11,927 nucleotides of DNA, from positions 1 through 11,927 of the forward strand of contig JAFXBH010000158.1 of the NCBI GenBank assembly GCA_017521875.1, given 5' to 3'. Source of the stretch: Oscillospiraceae bacterium. Lineage in GTDB: Bacteria; Bacillota; Clostridia; Oscillospirales; Oscillospiraceae. The translations under genes and the position numbers were made by a program. Of this stretch, positions 6,518 to 11,927 are shown piece after piece (the stretch's first letter is position 1; every line of letters begins with the position of its first letter). The notes beneath the pieces were generated by a model that made no database searches, was not told the DNA's origin, and worked only from the letters and a program-made list of their open reading frames with translations.

Positions 6518-6532
6518 AGCATTTCTCCTTCC

Positions 6533-6553
6533 AAATAAGAATGTTTCTTATTT
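6533..6553. promoter_or_regulatory. Fur/PerR-family operator, downstream of the perR promoter
   Basis: A perfect inverted repeat, AAATAAGAA-N3-TTCTTATTT, centred on 6543. In 7-1-7 form it reads TAAGAAT-G-TTTCTTA, similar in layout to Fur-family boxes. It covers about +2 to +22 of the predicted perR transcript, a position where bound repressor would block transcription. Confidence 0.72.
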
Positions 6554-6561
6554 ATGTTTAG

Positions 6562-6590
6562 ACTATATCATACCTTTTTCTATTTGTCAA
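6562..6590 (-). promoter_or_regulatory. Sigma-A type promoter of perR
   Basis: On the minus strand, TTGACA (6590-6585), a 17-base spacer and TATAGT (6567-6562). The predicted start site is near 6555, about 38 bases before the perR ATG. A palindrome lies on each side of this promoter. Confidence 0.85.
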
Positions 6591-6605
6591 TAGGAATTAT
6601 TCTCA
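6591..6605. promoter_or_regulatory. Second Fur/PerR-family operator candidate, upstream of the perR -35
   Basis: TAGGAAT-T-ATTCTCA has 7-1-7 geometry with 5 of 7 positions symmetric and directly abuts the -35 hexamer. On the minus strand it reads TGAGAATAATTCCTA, close to the general Fur-family pattern. Its centre is 55 bp (about five helical turns) from the other palindrome. Confidence 0.55.
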
Positions 6606-6668
6606 TTTATAAAAATTTTTAAAAATTTTCCAGTTTTCTTTTTCCCGCATACTTCCCAAAGCCTTTGC

Positions 6669-6697
6669 TTGCAATTATGGCAAAATATGTATATAAT
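6669..6697 (+). promoter_or_regulatory. Promoter of the ADP-ribosylglycohydrolase-like gene
   Basis: TTGCAA (6669-6674), a 17-base spacer and a perfect TATAAT (6692-6697), 29 bases before the ATG at 6727. The promoter is close to consensus even though the gene carries an in-frame stop. Confidence 0.8.
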
Positions 6698-6726
6698 AAT
6701 GTATAGATAAAAAGGAGGTGTATGCC

Positions 6727-7824
6727 ATGGAAAAGAAACTGATTGCCTATCGGGGCTGTCTGCTGGGTATGGCCGCAGGCGATGCTATGGGATACACCAT
6801 TGACGGCAACACCTGGGAAGAGATTCAGGAAAATTATGGTCCTAACGGCCTGCTGGGTTATGACCTGCAGGAATCGGAGTATGCCCCCATCACCTCCCAC
6901 ACCCAAATCGCCGCCTTCCTTTGCAACGGATTGCTGATCAGTGTCTCCCGGGGAAAGGCTGACCACTTGCGGTATGCCAAACTGGCCCTCCGGGAGTGGA
7001 CACGCAGTCAGCAGTTCCACCGGGATCCGGAAGACAGTTACTGCTGGATCTCCAAACTGCCTGCCTTCCGCCGTCGGTACTGCCGGGATGCCCGGATGCT
7101 GGATATGACCCGGCTGGAATCCTACGGTTCCATGCGTACCCCCCGGAATCACAATACCGCCCCCGGTGCCATTACCGCTGCCGTGGCTGCCGGTATGTTC
7201 TATAACCCCAAGCGGCTGGAAGCAGAACATATTGGGCCTTTGGCAGGCGAACTGATCGCCCTGACCCACGGCGACCCGGAAACTTTCTTGTCCGGTGCTG
7301 TGCTGGCCTATACCATTGCCGGTATCCTGCAAGAGCCGGAGCGGAGTTTACAGGAGCAGTTTATGCAGGCCATCGCTGTAATGGACGGGCAGTTCCGCAG
7401 TCTGTTCTTCCAGGCAGAAGAACTGGCCAGCCAGTTGCGCCGGGCCGTTGCCCTGGCCAAATCTGGCACGGTCTCCCCTCAGGAAGGTATGGAGGAACTG
7501 GGTTGCACCGACGCGGCTCAGTGTTTGGCAGGGGCTATGTTTGCTTGCCTCACCAGTCCGGATGACTTTGACAACGCCATTATCACTGCCGTCAATCACT
7601 CCGGCATCAGCGCCGCAGTGGGTGCTGTTACCGGCGCCATCTGAGGCGCCAAATTGGGCGAGGTTGCCCTGCCGGGATTCTTTCTGGAATCTCTGGAATG
7701 CTGCGACGCCCTGGGAGTGCTGGCGGAAGATATGCTCCGGGGCACACCGGCGCTGGACATTTTCGACGACAGTTGGGATCATAAATATGTGCAGGGTATG
7801 CCCCCTGAGGACATAATCGGGTAA
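6727..7824 (+). pseudogene. ADP-ribosylglycohydrolase-like protein, interrupted by an in-frame TGA at 7642-7644
   Basis: The family (DraG/ARH) removes ADP-ribose from proteins or small molecules using two metal ions. The N-terminus matches the fold: GCLLGMAAGDAMGY (10-23), a helical core, THGDPETFLSGAVLAY (180-195) and NHSGISAAVGAVTGAI (290-305). Two metal-binding sites are altered: the usual TDDT is TSHT (56-59), and the usual D-x-D-T near the C-terminus is ISAA (294-297). The protein is therefore probably not a working hydrolase. At codon 306 a TGA stops the frame, giving a 305-aa product (6727-7644). The same frame continues for 59 more codons to TAA (7822-7824) with family-like sequence, so a 365-residue protein is the ancestral length. 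The ATG at 6727 has AAAGGAGG 8 bases upstream; a GTG at 6718 overlaps that site. The gene could be a recent nonsense mutant, an assembly error or, less likely, a recoded gene. Confidence 0.8.
7633..7669 (+). other. Two small hairpins at the in-frame TGA
   Basis: GGCGCC (7633-7638) and GGCGCC (7645-7650) can pair, leaving the 6-base loop ATCTGA that holds the stop codon. Just downstream, GGGC (7656-7659), the loop GAGGTT and GCCC (7666-7669) form a 4-bp hairpin. Its loop begins 16 bases after the TGA, within the spacing reported for bacterial SECIS elements, but the stem is short and such structures arise by chance in GC-rich coding DNA. Confidence 0.3.
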
Positions 7825-7827
7825 AAA

Positions 7828-7864
7828 CCGGAAAAACTACAAAAAAATATTTGTTTTTCCCCGG
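7828..7864 (+). terminator. Possible weak terminator after the ADP-ribosylglycohydrolase-like gene
   Basis: GGAAAAAC (7830-7837) and GTTTTTCC (7853-7860) form an 8-bp AU-rich stem around a 15-base A-rich loop. No U run follows, so it is a poor intrinsic terminator. Confidence 0.3.
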
Positions 7865-7872
7865 AATTCCTC

Positions 7873-7901
7873 TTGCAAAAACGATCCAACGGTGCTATAA
7901 T
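7873..7901 (+). promoter_or_regulatory. Promoter of the rimP-nusA-infB operon
   Basis: TTGCAA (7873-7878), a 17-base spacer and TATAAT (7896-7901) preceded by TGC. Transcription is predicted to start near 7908, about 70 bases before rimP. Confidence 0.85.
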
Positions 7902-7928
7902 GCCTATGTTAGTAAGATTTGGTGTTTG

Positions 7929-7957
7929 AAAGAGAGGGGTTCACCCCTCTCTTTTTT
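7929..7957 (+). terminator. Leader intrinsic terminator (attenuator) ahead of rimP-nusA
   Basis: An 11-bp stem (7929-7939 with 7944-7954, loop TTCA) has GGGG/CCCC next to the loop and ends in a T run (7952-7957). It lies between the operon promoter and the rimP start, so every operon transcript must read through it. In B. subtilis, NusA limits its own operon by stimulating termination in the leader without an antiterminator; the layout here fits that mechanism. Confidence 0.88.
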
Positions 7958-7977
7958 GAGCAAAAGGAGTGAAAACT

Positions 7978-8430
7978 TTGAAGGTTACAGACCAGGTTAC
8001 CGCATTTGCAAAACCCATCGTGGAGCAGTTGGGCTGCAAACTTTGGGATGTGGAATATGTCCGGGAAGGCGCAGAGCGTTTCCTCCGGGTCTACATCGAC
8101 AAAGACGGCGGCGTGGACATTGACGACTGCGAAAAGATCCACCGGGCCATTGATCCCGTGCTGGACGAAAAAGACCCCATCGCGGAAAGTTACCATTTTG
8201 AGGTATGCTCCGCCGGCATCGAACGGACGCTGAAGCGCCCTGAGGACTTTGCCCAGTTTATGGACAGCCCTATTTTGGTGAAACTGTACCGTCCGCGCAA
8301 CGGCCTGAAGGAGATCCCCGGCACTTTGCGGGGTTATGAAAGCGGCCGTCTGACCGTGGAGGCAGGCAAAGAAATGATCACATTTGAAAAATCCGAAGTT
8401 GCCCTGGTGCGGCTTCGCGTAGAGTTTTAA
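7978..8430 (+). CDS. rimP: Ribosome maturation factor RimP
   Basis: RimP assists assembly of the 30S ribosomal subunit in the cytoplasm. The 150-aa protein has the N-terminal alpha/beta domain (VEQLGCKLWDVEYVREG, 15-31; FLRVYIDKDGGVDIDDCE, 35-52). It also has the family signature FEVCSAGIERTLKRPEDF (74-91) and a C-terminal SH3-like domain (about 95-150) ending EVALVRLRVEF. I start it at TTG 7978 because AAGGAG (7964-7969) is 8 bases upstream; a GTG at 7969 overlaps the ribosome-binding site and cannot use it. It is the first gene of the operon and is followed 19 bases later by nusA, the usual Firmicutes order. Confidence 0.95.
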   Translation: MKVTDQVTAFAKPIVEQLGCKLWDVEYVREGAERFLRVYIDKDGGVDIDDCEKIHRAIDPVLDEKDPIAESYHFEVCSAGIERTLKRPEDFAQFMDSPILVKLYRPRNGLKEIPGTLRGYESGRLTVEAGKEMITFEKSEVALVRLRVEF

Positions 8431-8449
8431 CAGGAGGAATTGAACGACA

Positions 8450-9553
8450 ATGGCTACTAGAAAGAGTAAAAAAGCAGCAGTCCCCCAGGTGGATATCGGC
8501 ACTGAAATTTTCGCCAGCCTGCGGGATTTGGAAAAAATCAAGGGTATTCCCGTCTCCTATATGGTAGACCGGCTGAAGCAAGCCCTTACCAACGCCTACC
8601 GGAAGGACCGGGAGGATCACCGGGATATCCCCGCTGAAAATGTAGTAGTAGACCTGAGCGAACAGGGTCTTTTCATGCACCTGGTGAAGACCGTGGTGGA
8701 AGAGATTGAGGACGATGCTGTGGAAATCCACATCGACACCGCCCGAAACATCAACCCCGATGTGCAGGTGGGTGACACCGTCTCCATCCCCGTGGATATT
8801 CAGAAGTTTGGCCGCATTGCCGCTCAGACCGCCAAGCAGGTGGTGATTCAGGGTATCCGGGAAGCCGAACGAGGTGCTATTTATGAAAATTACTCCTCGA
8901 AATCTCAAGAGTTGCTCACCGGTACTGTGTTCCGTATCGATCCCTCCGGTGATGTATTTGTACACATCGGTCAGGGTAACGAGCAGAGCGATGCCGTTTT
9001 GGCAGTCAGCGAGCAGATCCCCGGCGAATCCTACCAGCCCGGCGACCTGTTGCGGGTCTACGTTTTGGAAGTCCATAAGGCTATGCGGGGACCGCTGGTT
9101 CATGTATCCCGTACCCACCCCAATGTGGTGCGCCGCCTGTTTGAACTGGAGACCCCGGAAATTGCCGACGGTCAGGTAGAAATCCGCAACATCGCCCGGG
9201 AACCCGGCTCCCGCAGCAAAATCGCTGTCCGGGCCGCTATGGAAAATGTTGACCCCGTGGGTGCTTGTGTCGGCCCCAGAGGCGGCCGTGTAGGCGCAAT
9301 CGTAGACGAACTGAACGGCGAGAAGATCGACATTGTGGTTTGGAGCGAAGATCCCTGCGAGTATGTCAAGGCTGCCCTGAGCCCCGCTGATGTGATCAGC
9401 GTGGAGATGGATCCCACCAACCCCAAGGCCTGCCGTGTGGTGGTACCTGACGATCAGTTGAGTCTGGCCATCGGTAAGGAAGGTCAGAATGCCCGTCTGG
9501 CTGCCCGTCTCACCAGTTTGAAGATCGACATTAAGCCTGCTTCTCAGGCATAA
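8450..9553 (+). CDS. nusA: Transcription termination/antitermination factor NusA
   Basis: NusA binds RNA polymerase and nascent RNA and modulates pausing, termination and antitermination. In this 367-aa protein the N-terminal polymerase-binding domain spans about 16-150. An S1 domain follows (about 152-220, LLTGTVFRIDPSGDVFVHIG). Two KH domains come next: KH1 with GPRG (275-278) and KH2 with GKEG (342-345). The N-terminus has a basic extension of about 14 residues (MATRKSKKAA). The C-terminus stops right after KH2, as in other Firmicutes, which lack the acidic repeats of E. coli NusA. AGGAGG is 12 bases upstream of the ATG, slightly far, but no better in-frame start is visible. Its product probably controls the leader terminator at 7929-7957. 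Confidence 0.97.
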   Translation: MATRKSKKAAVPQVDIGTEIFASLRDLEKIKGIPVSYMVDRLKQALTNAYRKDREDHRDIPAENVVVDLSEQGLFMHLVKTVVEEIEDDAVEIHIDTARNINPDVQVGDTVSIPVDIQKFGRIAAQTAKQVVIQGIREAERGAIYENYSSKSQELLTGTVFRIDPSGDVFVHIGQGNEQSDAVLAVSEQIPGESYQPGDLLRVYVLEVHKAMRGPLVHVSRTHPNVVRRLFELETPEIADGQVEIRNIAREPGSRSKIAVRAAMENVDPVGACVGPRGGRVGAIVDELNGEKIDIVVWSEDPCEYVKAALSPADVISVEMDPTNPKACRVVVPDDQLSLAIGKEGQNARLAARLTSLKIDIKPASQA

Positions 9554-9579
9554 TCCACATCATAAAAGGAGGTAGTCCA

Positions 9580-9849
9580 ATGCAAAAGAAGATTCCCCAG
9601 CGGCAATGTATGGGCTGCCGCGAACGCAGACCGAAAAAAGAAATGATCCGGGTCGTACGGGGTACCGACGGCACCGTCAGTCTGGATTTCGGTGGCAAGT
9701 TAAACGGCCGCGGCGCATATATTTGCCCGCAACCGGAATGCCTGAAAAAAGCGCAGAAGATCAAATCTCTGGAGCGCAGTCTGGAAGTCCCCATTCCCCA
9801 GGAGGTTTGTGACCGTCTGGCCCAGGAAATGGAGGCCGCCTGTGAGTAA
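9580..9849 (+). CDS. rnpM: RNase P modulator RnpM (YlxR)
   Basis: This is an 89-aa RNA-binding protein of the YlxR family (DUF448), shown in B. subtilis to bind and modulate RNase P. Signature motifs are RQCMGCRERRPKKEMIRVV (8-26) with C10-x2-C13, and the GRGAYICP-x2-EC segment (43-54) with C49 and C54. A basic patch KKAQKIKSLERS follows. AAAGGAGG lies 7 bases upstream of the ATG. The gene sits between nusA and ylxQ as in most Firmicutes, and its last 8 bases overlap the start of ylxQ. Confidence 0.95.
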   Translation: MQKKIPQRQCMGCRERRPKKEMIRVVRGTDGTVSLDFGGKLNGRGAYICPQPECLKKAQKIKSLERSLEVPIPQEVCDRLAQEMEAACE

Positions 9850-10276
9850 GGCGCTGAATTATCTGGCCTTGGCCAGAAAAGCCGGCCGCATCGAATTGGG
9901 CGAAGAGCCTGTCGGCGCGGCTGCCCGGGCCCAACACGCCCGGCTGGTGATCGTGGCAGAAGATGCCACCGACCACACCTGGCGCAGAGCAATGAGTTTT
10001 GTGTCAGGAACGGAGCAGATTTGTATAAAAGTTCCCTTTTCCAAGGACCTCATGGGACAGGCCGTAGGCCGTTCCTCGTTGGCCCTGGCCGCATTTACCG
10101 ACCCCGCGCTGGCATTGGCTTTTCTGAAAGCCCTGGACCAGCCGGACCGCTACCAAGCCGAACTGGCCAGTCTGGACCGCCGCGCAAAGCGGGTGCAGCA
10201 ACGCCAGCAGGAGGCAAAAGCCCACCAGCGAAACAAAGCAAAGGGCTATAAAGGTAAGGCCGGGAAGGAACATTGA
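9842..10276 (+). CDS. ylxQ: L7Ae-family ribosomal protein-like YlxQ with long basic C-terminal tail
   Basis: YlxQ is an L7Ae/L30e-fold RNA-binding protein encoded in the nusA-infB operon. The core starts ALNYLALARKAGRIELGEEP and includes ARLVIVAEDATDHT and GQAVGRSSLALAAF. The start is a GTG at 9842 with GGAGG 6 bases upstream, overlapping rnpM by 8 bases, so translation is likely coupled. From about residue 100 there is an extra tail of 40-45 residues rich in Arg, Lys and Gln (DRRAKRVQQRQQEAKAHQRN), probably helical and RNA-binding. A typical YlxQ is about 100 aa; this one is 144. Some clostridial homologues may share the tail; I cannot check here. The stop is TGA, 18 bases before infB. Confidence 0.9.
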   Translation: MSKALNYLALARKAGRIELGEEPVGAAARAQHARLVIVAEDATDHTWRRAMSFVSGTEQICIKVPFSKDLMGQAVGRSSLALAAFTDPALALAFLKALDQPDRYQAELASLDRRAKRVQQRQQEAKAHQRNKAKGYKGKAGKEH

Positions 10277-10294
10277 TTTTGGAGGTGCATTGTA

Positions 10295-11927
10295 TTGAGT
10301 TTAGTGAAGTATCGTTTGAAAGAGGTTGCCACCGACTTTGGTGTAACCCCTAAGGATATTGCAGAAGTCATGGGCAAGTTTTTTGAACGGCCCAAGTCCA
10401 ACACCCAGGTGCTCACCGACGAAGAACTGGATGTAATTTTCGACTATATGACCCAGACCCACCAGATTTCCTCTCTGGAGGTGGTGTTTGCCGTGCAGCC
10501 CAAGCCCCAGCCCAAGGTTGAGGAAGTCAAGCCGGAAGCACCCAAGGCAGAAGAGAAGAAGCCTGTGGAACACAAACCTGAGGAGAAGAAGCCTGCGGCT
10601 GCCCCCGCCGCTCCTGCCAAGGCTGAAAAACCCGCCAAGCCCGCTGAGCCGGAACGCCGCCGGGAACGCCGGGTGGTGGATACCTCTGCGGTGCAGGTGA
10701 ATGTGAACCGTTTTGACGACCACGCCGACGATCTGGTCAGCGAGCGTGTCCAGAACTATCAGGGCGGCAAGCAGCGCTTCGGCAAGAAGGGTCAGCAGCA
10801 GAATAACAAGAAGGACAACAAGTTCTCTAAGGGCAACAAGTCCCGGAATGAGGAGCAGGAGAAACTCCGCAAACTGCAAATGGAAGTGGCCCGGAAAGCC
10901 CCTGTGACTGTAAAGATCCCCGACGAGATCACCGTTGGCGAACTGGCCAGCCGTATGAAGAAGACTGCCGGTGAAGTGATCAAACTGCTGATGAAGAACG
11001 GCGTCATGGCCGGTCTGAATCAGACCATCGACTTCGACACCGCAGAATTTGTAGCCGTAGAACTGGGCTGCAAGGTGGAACGGGAGATCACCGTGACCAT
11101 CGAGGAGCGGATCATCGACGACCACGAAGATACCGCTGAAGAACTCCAGGGCCGTGCCCCCGTTGTGGTGGTTATGGGTCACGTTGACCACGGTAAGACC
11201 TCCACTCTGGACGCCATCCGGAACACCTCCGTTACTGCCGGTGAGGCAGGCGGTATCACCCAGCACATCGGCGCTTACACCGTCGAGTGCAATGGCCAAC
11301 CCATCACCTTCCTGGACACCCCCGGCCACGCCGCCTTTACCTCTATGCGTGCCCGTGGCGCTATGTGTACGGACATTGCCATTCTGGTGGTGGCTGCCGA
11401 CGACGGCATTATGCCCCAGACCATTGAATCCATCAACCACGCCAAGGCCGCCAATGTGCCTATCATCGTGGCCATCAACAAGATGGATAAGCCGGAGGCC
11501 AACCCCGATAAGATCAAGCAGCAACTGACCGAGTATGAACTGATCCCCGAAGAATGGGGTGGTGATACCATTATCTGTCCCATCTCCGCTAAGACCGGTA
11601 TGGGTCTGGATAACCTGCTGGAAATGGTACTGCTGACTGCGGAAGTGCAGGAACTGAAAGCCAACCCTGACCGTCGTGCCAAGGGTACTGTCATCGAGGC
11701 AAGACTTGACAAGAACAGAGGCCCCATCGCTACCCTGCTGATACAAAACGGCACTCTGAATCAGGGCGATATCATCATCGCCGGTACTGCCGTCGGCCGT
11801 GTCCGTGTGATGACCAACGACAAGGGTCGTACTGTGAAGAACGCCGGTCCTTCCATTCCTGTGGAGATCACCGGTCTTGCGGAAGTTCCCGCCCCCGGCG
11901 ATGAATTCAACGCTGTTACCGACGAGC
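10295..11927 (+). CDS. infB: Translation initiation factor IF-2 (N-terminal part, cut by window edge)
   Basis: IF-2 is the GTPase that places initiator tRNA on the ribosome. The visible 544 residues begin with an IF2_N helix ([14 protein letters not shown] and on). A long Lys/Glu/Pro/Ala-rich linker (about 70-130) follows, then a Gln/Asn/Lys-rich stretch, and a second IF2_N module near 215-270 ([20 protein letters not shown]). The GTPase domain has G1 GHVDHGKT (295-302), G3 DTPG (341-344), G4 NKMD (395-398) and G5 SAK (431-433). The window ends in the following beta-barrel domain. The start is a TTG at 10295 with GGAGG 9 bases upstream; a TTG at 10290 meets a stop after two codons. It is 18 bases after ylxQ. 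Confidence 0.97.
   Translation, partial: MSLVKYRLKEVATDFGVTPKDIAEVMGKFFERPKSNTQVLTDEELDVIFDYMTQTHQISSLEVVFAVQPKPQPKVEEVKPEAPKAEEKKPVEHKPEEKKPAAAPAAPAKAEKPAKPAEPERRRERRVVDTSAVQVNVNRFDDHADDLVSERVQNYQGGKQRFGKKGQQQNNKKDNKFSKGNKSRNEEQEKLRKLQMEVARKAPVTVKIPDEITVGELASRMKKTAGEVIKLLMKNGVMAGLNQTIDFDTAEFVAVELGCKVEREITVTIEERIIDDHEDTAEELQGRAPVVVVMGHVDHGKTSTLDAIRNTSVTAGEAGGITQHIGAYTVECNGQPITFLDTPGHAAFTSMRARGAMCTDIAILVVAADDGIMPQTIESINHAKAANVPIIVAINKMDKPEANPDKIKQQLTEYELIPEEWGGDTIICPISAKTGMGLDNLLEMVLLTAEVQELKANPDRRAKGTVIEARLDKNRGPIATLLIQNGTLNQGDIIIAGTAVGRVRVMTNDKGRTVKNAGPSIPVEITGLAEVPAPGDEFNAVTDE

Noticed and set aside
7969..7977. GTG at 7969 as the start of rimP.
   Set aside because: The codon overlaps the AAGGAG site, so the ribosome could not use it; TTG 7978 is correctly spaced.
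1914..10276. TGA might be reassigned: the frames of plsC and ylxQ both stay open past their TGA into the next gene, as does the ADP-ribosylglycohydrolase-like gene.
   Set aside because: No TGA occurs inside trkA, perR, rimP, nusA, infB or the other genes, where a reassigned codon would be scattered. The next genes have their own ribosome-binding sites, and one has its own promoter. The shared frames are compatible with chance.
10301..11746. 481-residue open frame on the minus strand opposite infB.
   Set aside because: The plus strand encodes IF-2 with all GTPase motifs; the antisense frame is a by-product of high GC at third codon positions.

Overview
The window is a piece of a low-to-mid GC Firmicutes chromosome, most likely an anaerobic gut member of the Clostridia (Oscillospiraceae/Ruminococcaceae type). 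Three things point there: the gene order rimP-nusA-rnpM(ylxR)-ylxQ-infB, a set of anaerobe oxygen-defence proteins (PerR, reverse rubrerythrin, rubredoxin, desulforedoxin-like protein), and lipoproteins carrying Cys/His repeats and BspA-like leucine-rich repeats. I saw no RNA genes, insertion sequences, phage genes or CRISPR arrays, and no gene-free stretch longer than about 210 bases.

Layout. Positions 1-541 (minus) hold the N-terminal part of trkA, a potassium-uptake regulator. It is divergent from an unusual PlsC acyltransferase (714-1916) that has a C-terminal zinc ribbon and a further beta-rich domain. A lipoprotein with Cys/His repeats and a BspA-type LRR (2019-2984) follows and ends at a bidirectional terminator. 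On the minus strand, 5220 down to 2990 is bounded by one terminator at each end and has one strong promoter. It holds four genes: a 432-aa lipoprotein with seven Cys/His repeats and a CAP-like domain, a BFD-type [2Fe-2S] protein, a 47-aa desulforedoxin-like protein, and a small PepSY-like lipoprotein.

Upstream of that lies the peroxide-defence set, also on the minus strand: perR, a 39-aa rubredoxin overlapping the perR stop codon by one base, and reverse rubrerythrin with its own terminator. The perR promoter has a Fur-family operator-like palindrome on each side, which suggests autoregulation by PerR. In this model PerR senses peroxide, while rubredoxin and rubrerythrin reduce it.

On the plus strand, 6727-7824 encodes an ADP-ribosylglycohydrolase-like protein. 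It has lost the canonical metal-binding aspartates and is interrupted near its 3' end by an in-frame TGA, with the reading frame intact for 59 further codons. From 7873 to the end is the translation/transcription operon. It starts at a strong promoter followed at once by an 11-bp intrinsic terminator ahead of rimP, the arrangement expected for NusA autoregulation by attenuation. Then come rimP (TTG start), nusA, rnpM, ylxQ (GTG start, overlapping rnpM, with a long basic tail) and infB (TTG start, cut by the window edge).

Five of the seven promoters I could identify share the -35 hexamer TTGCAA rather than TTGACA.
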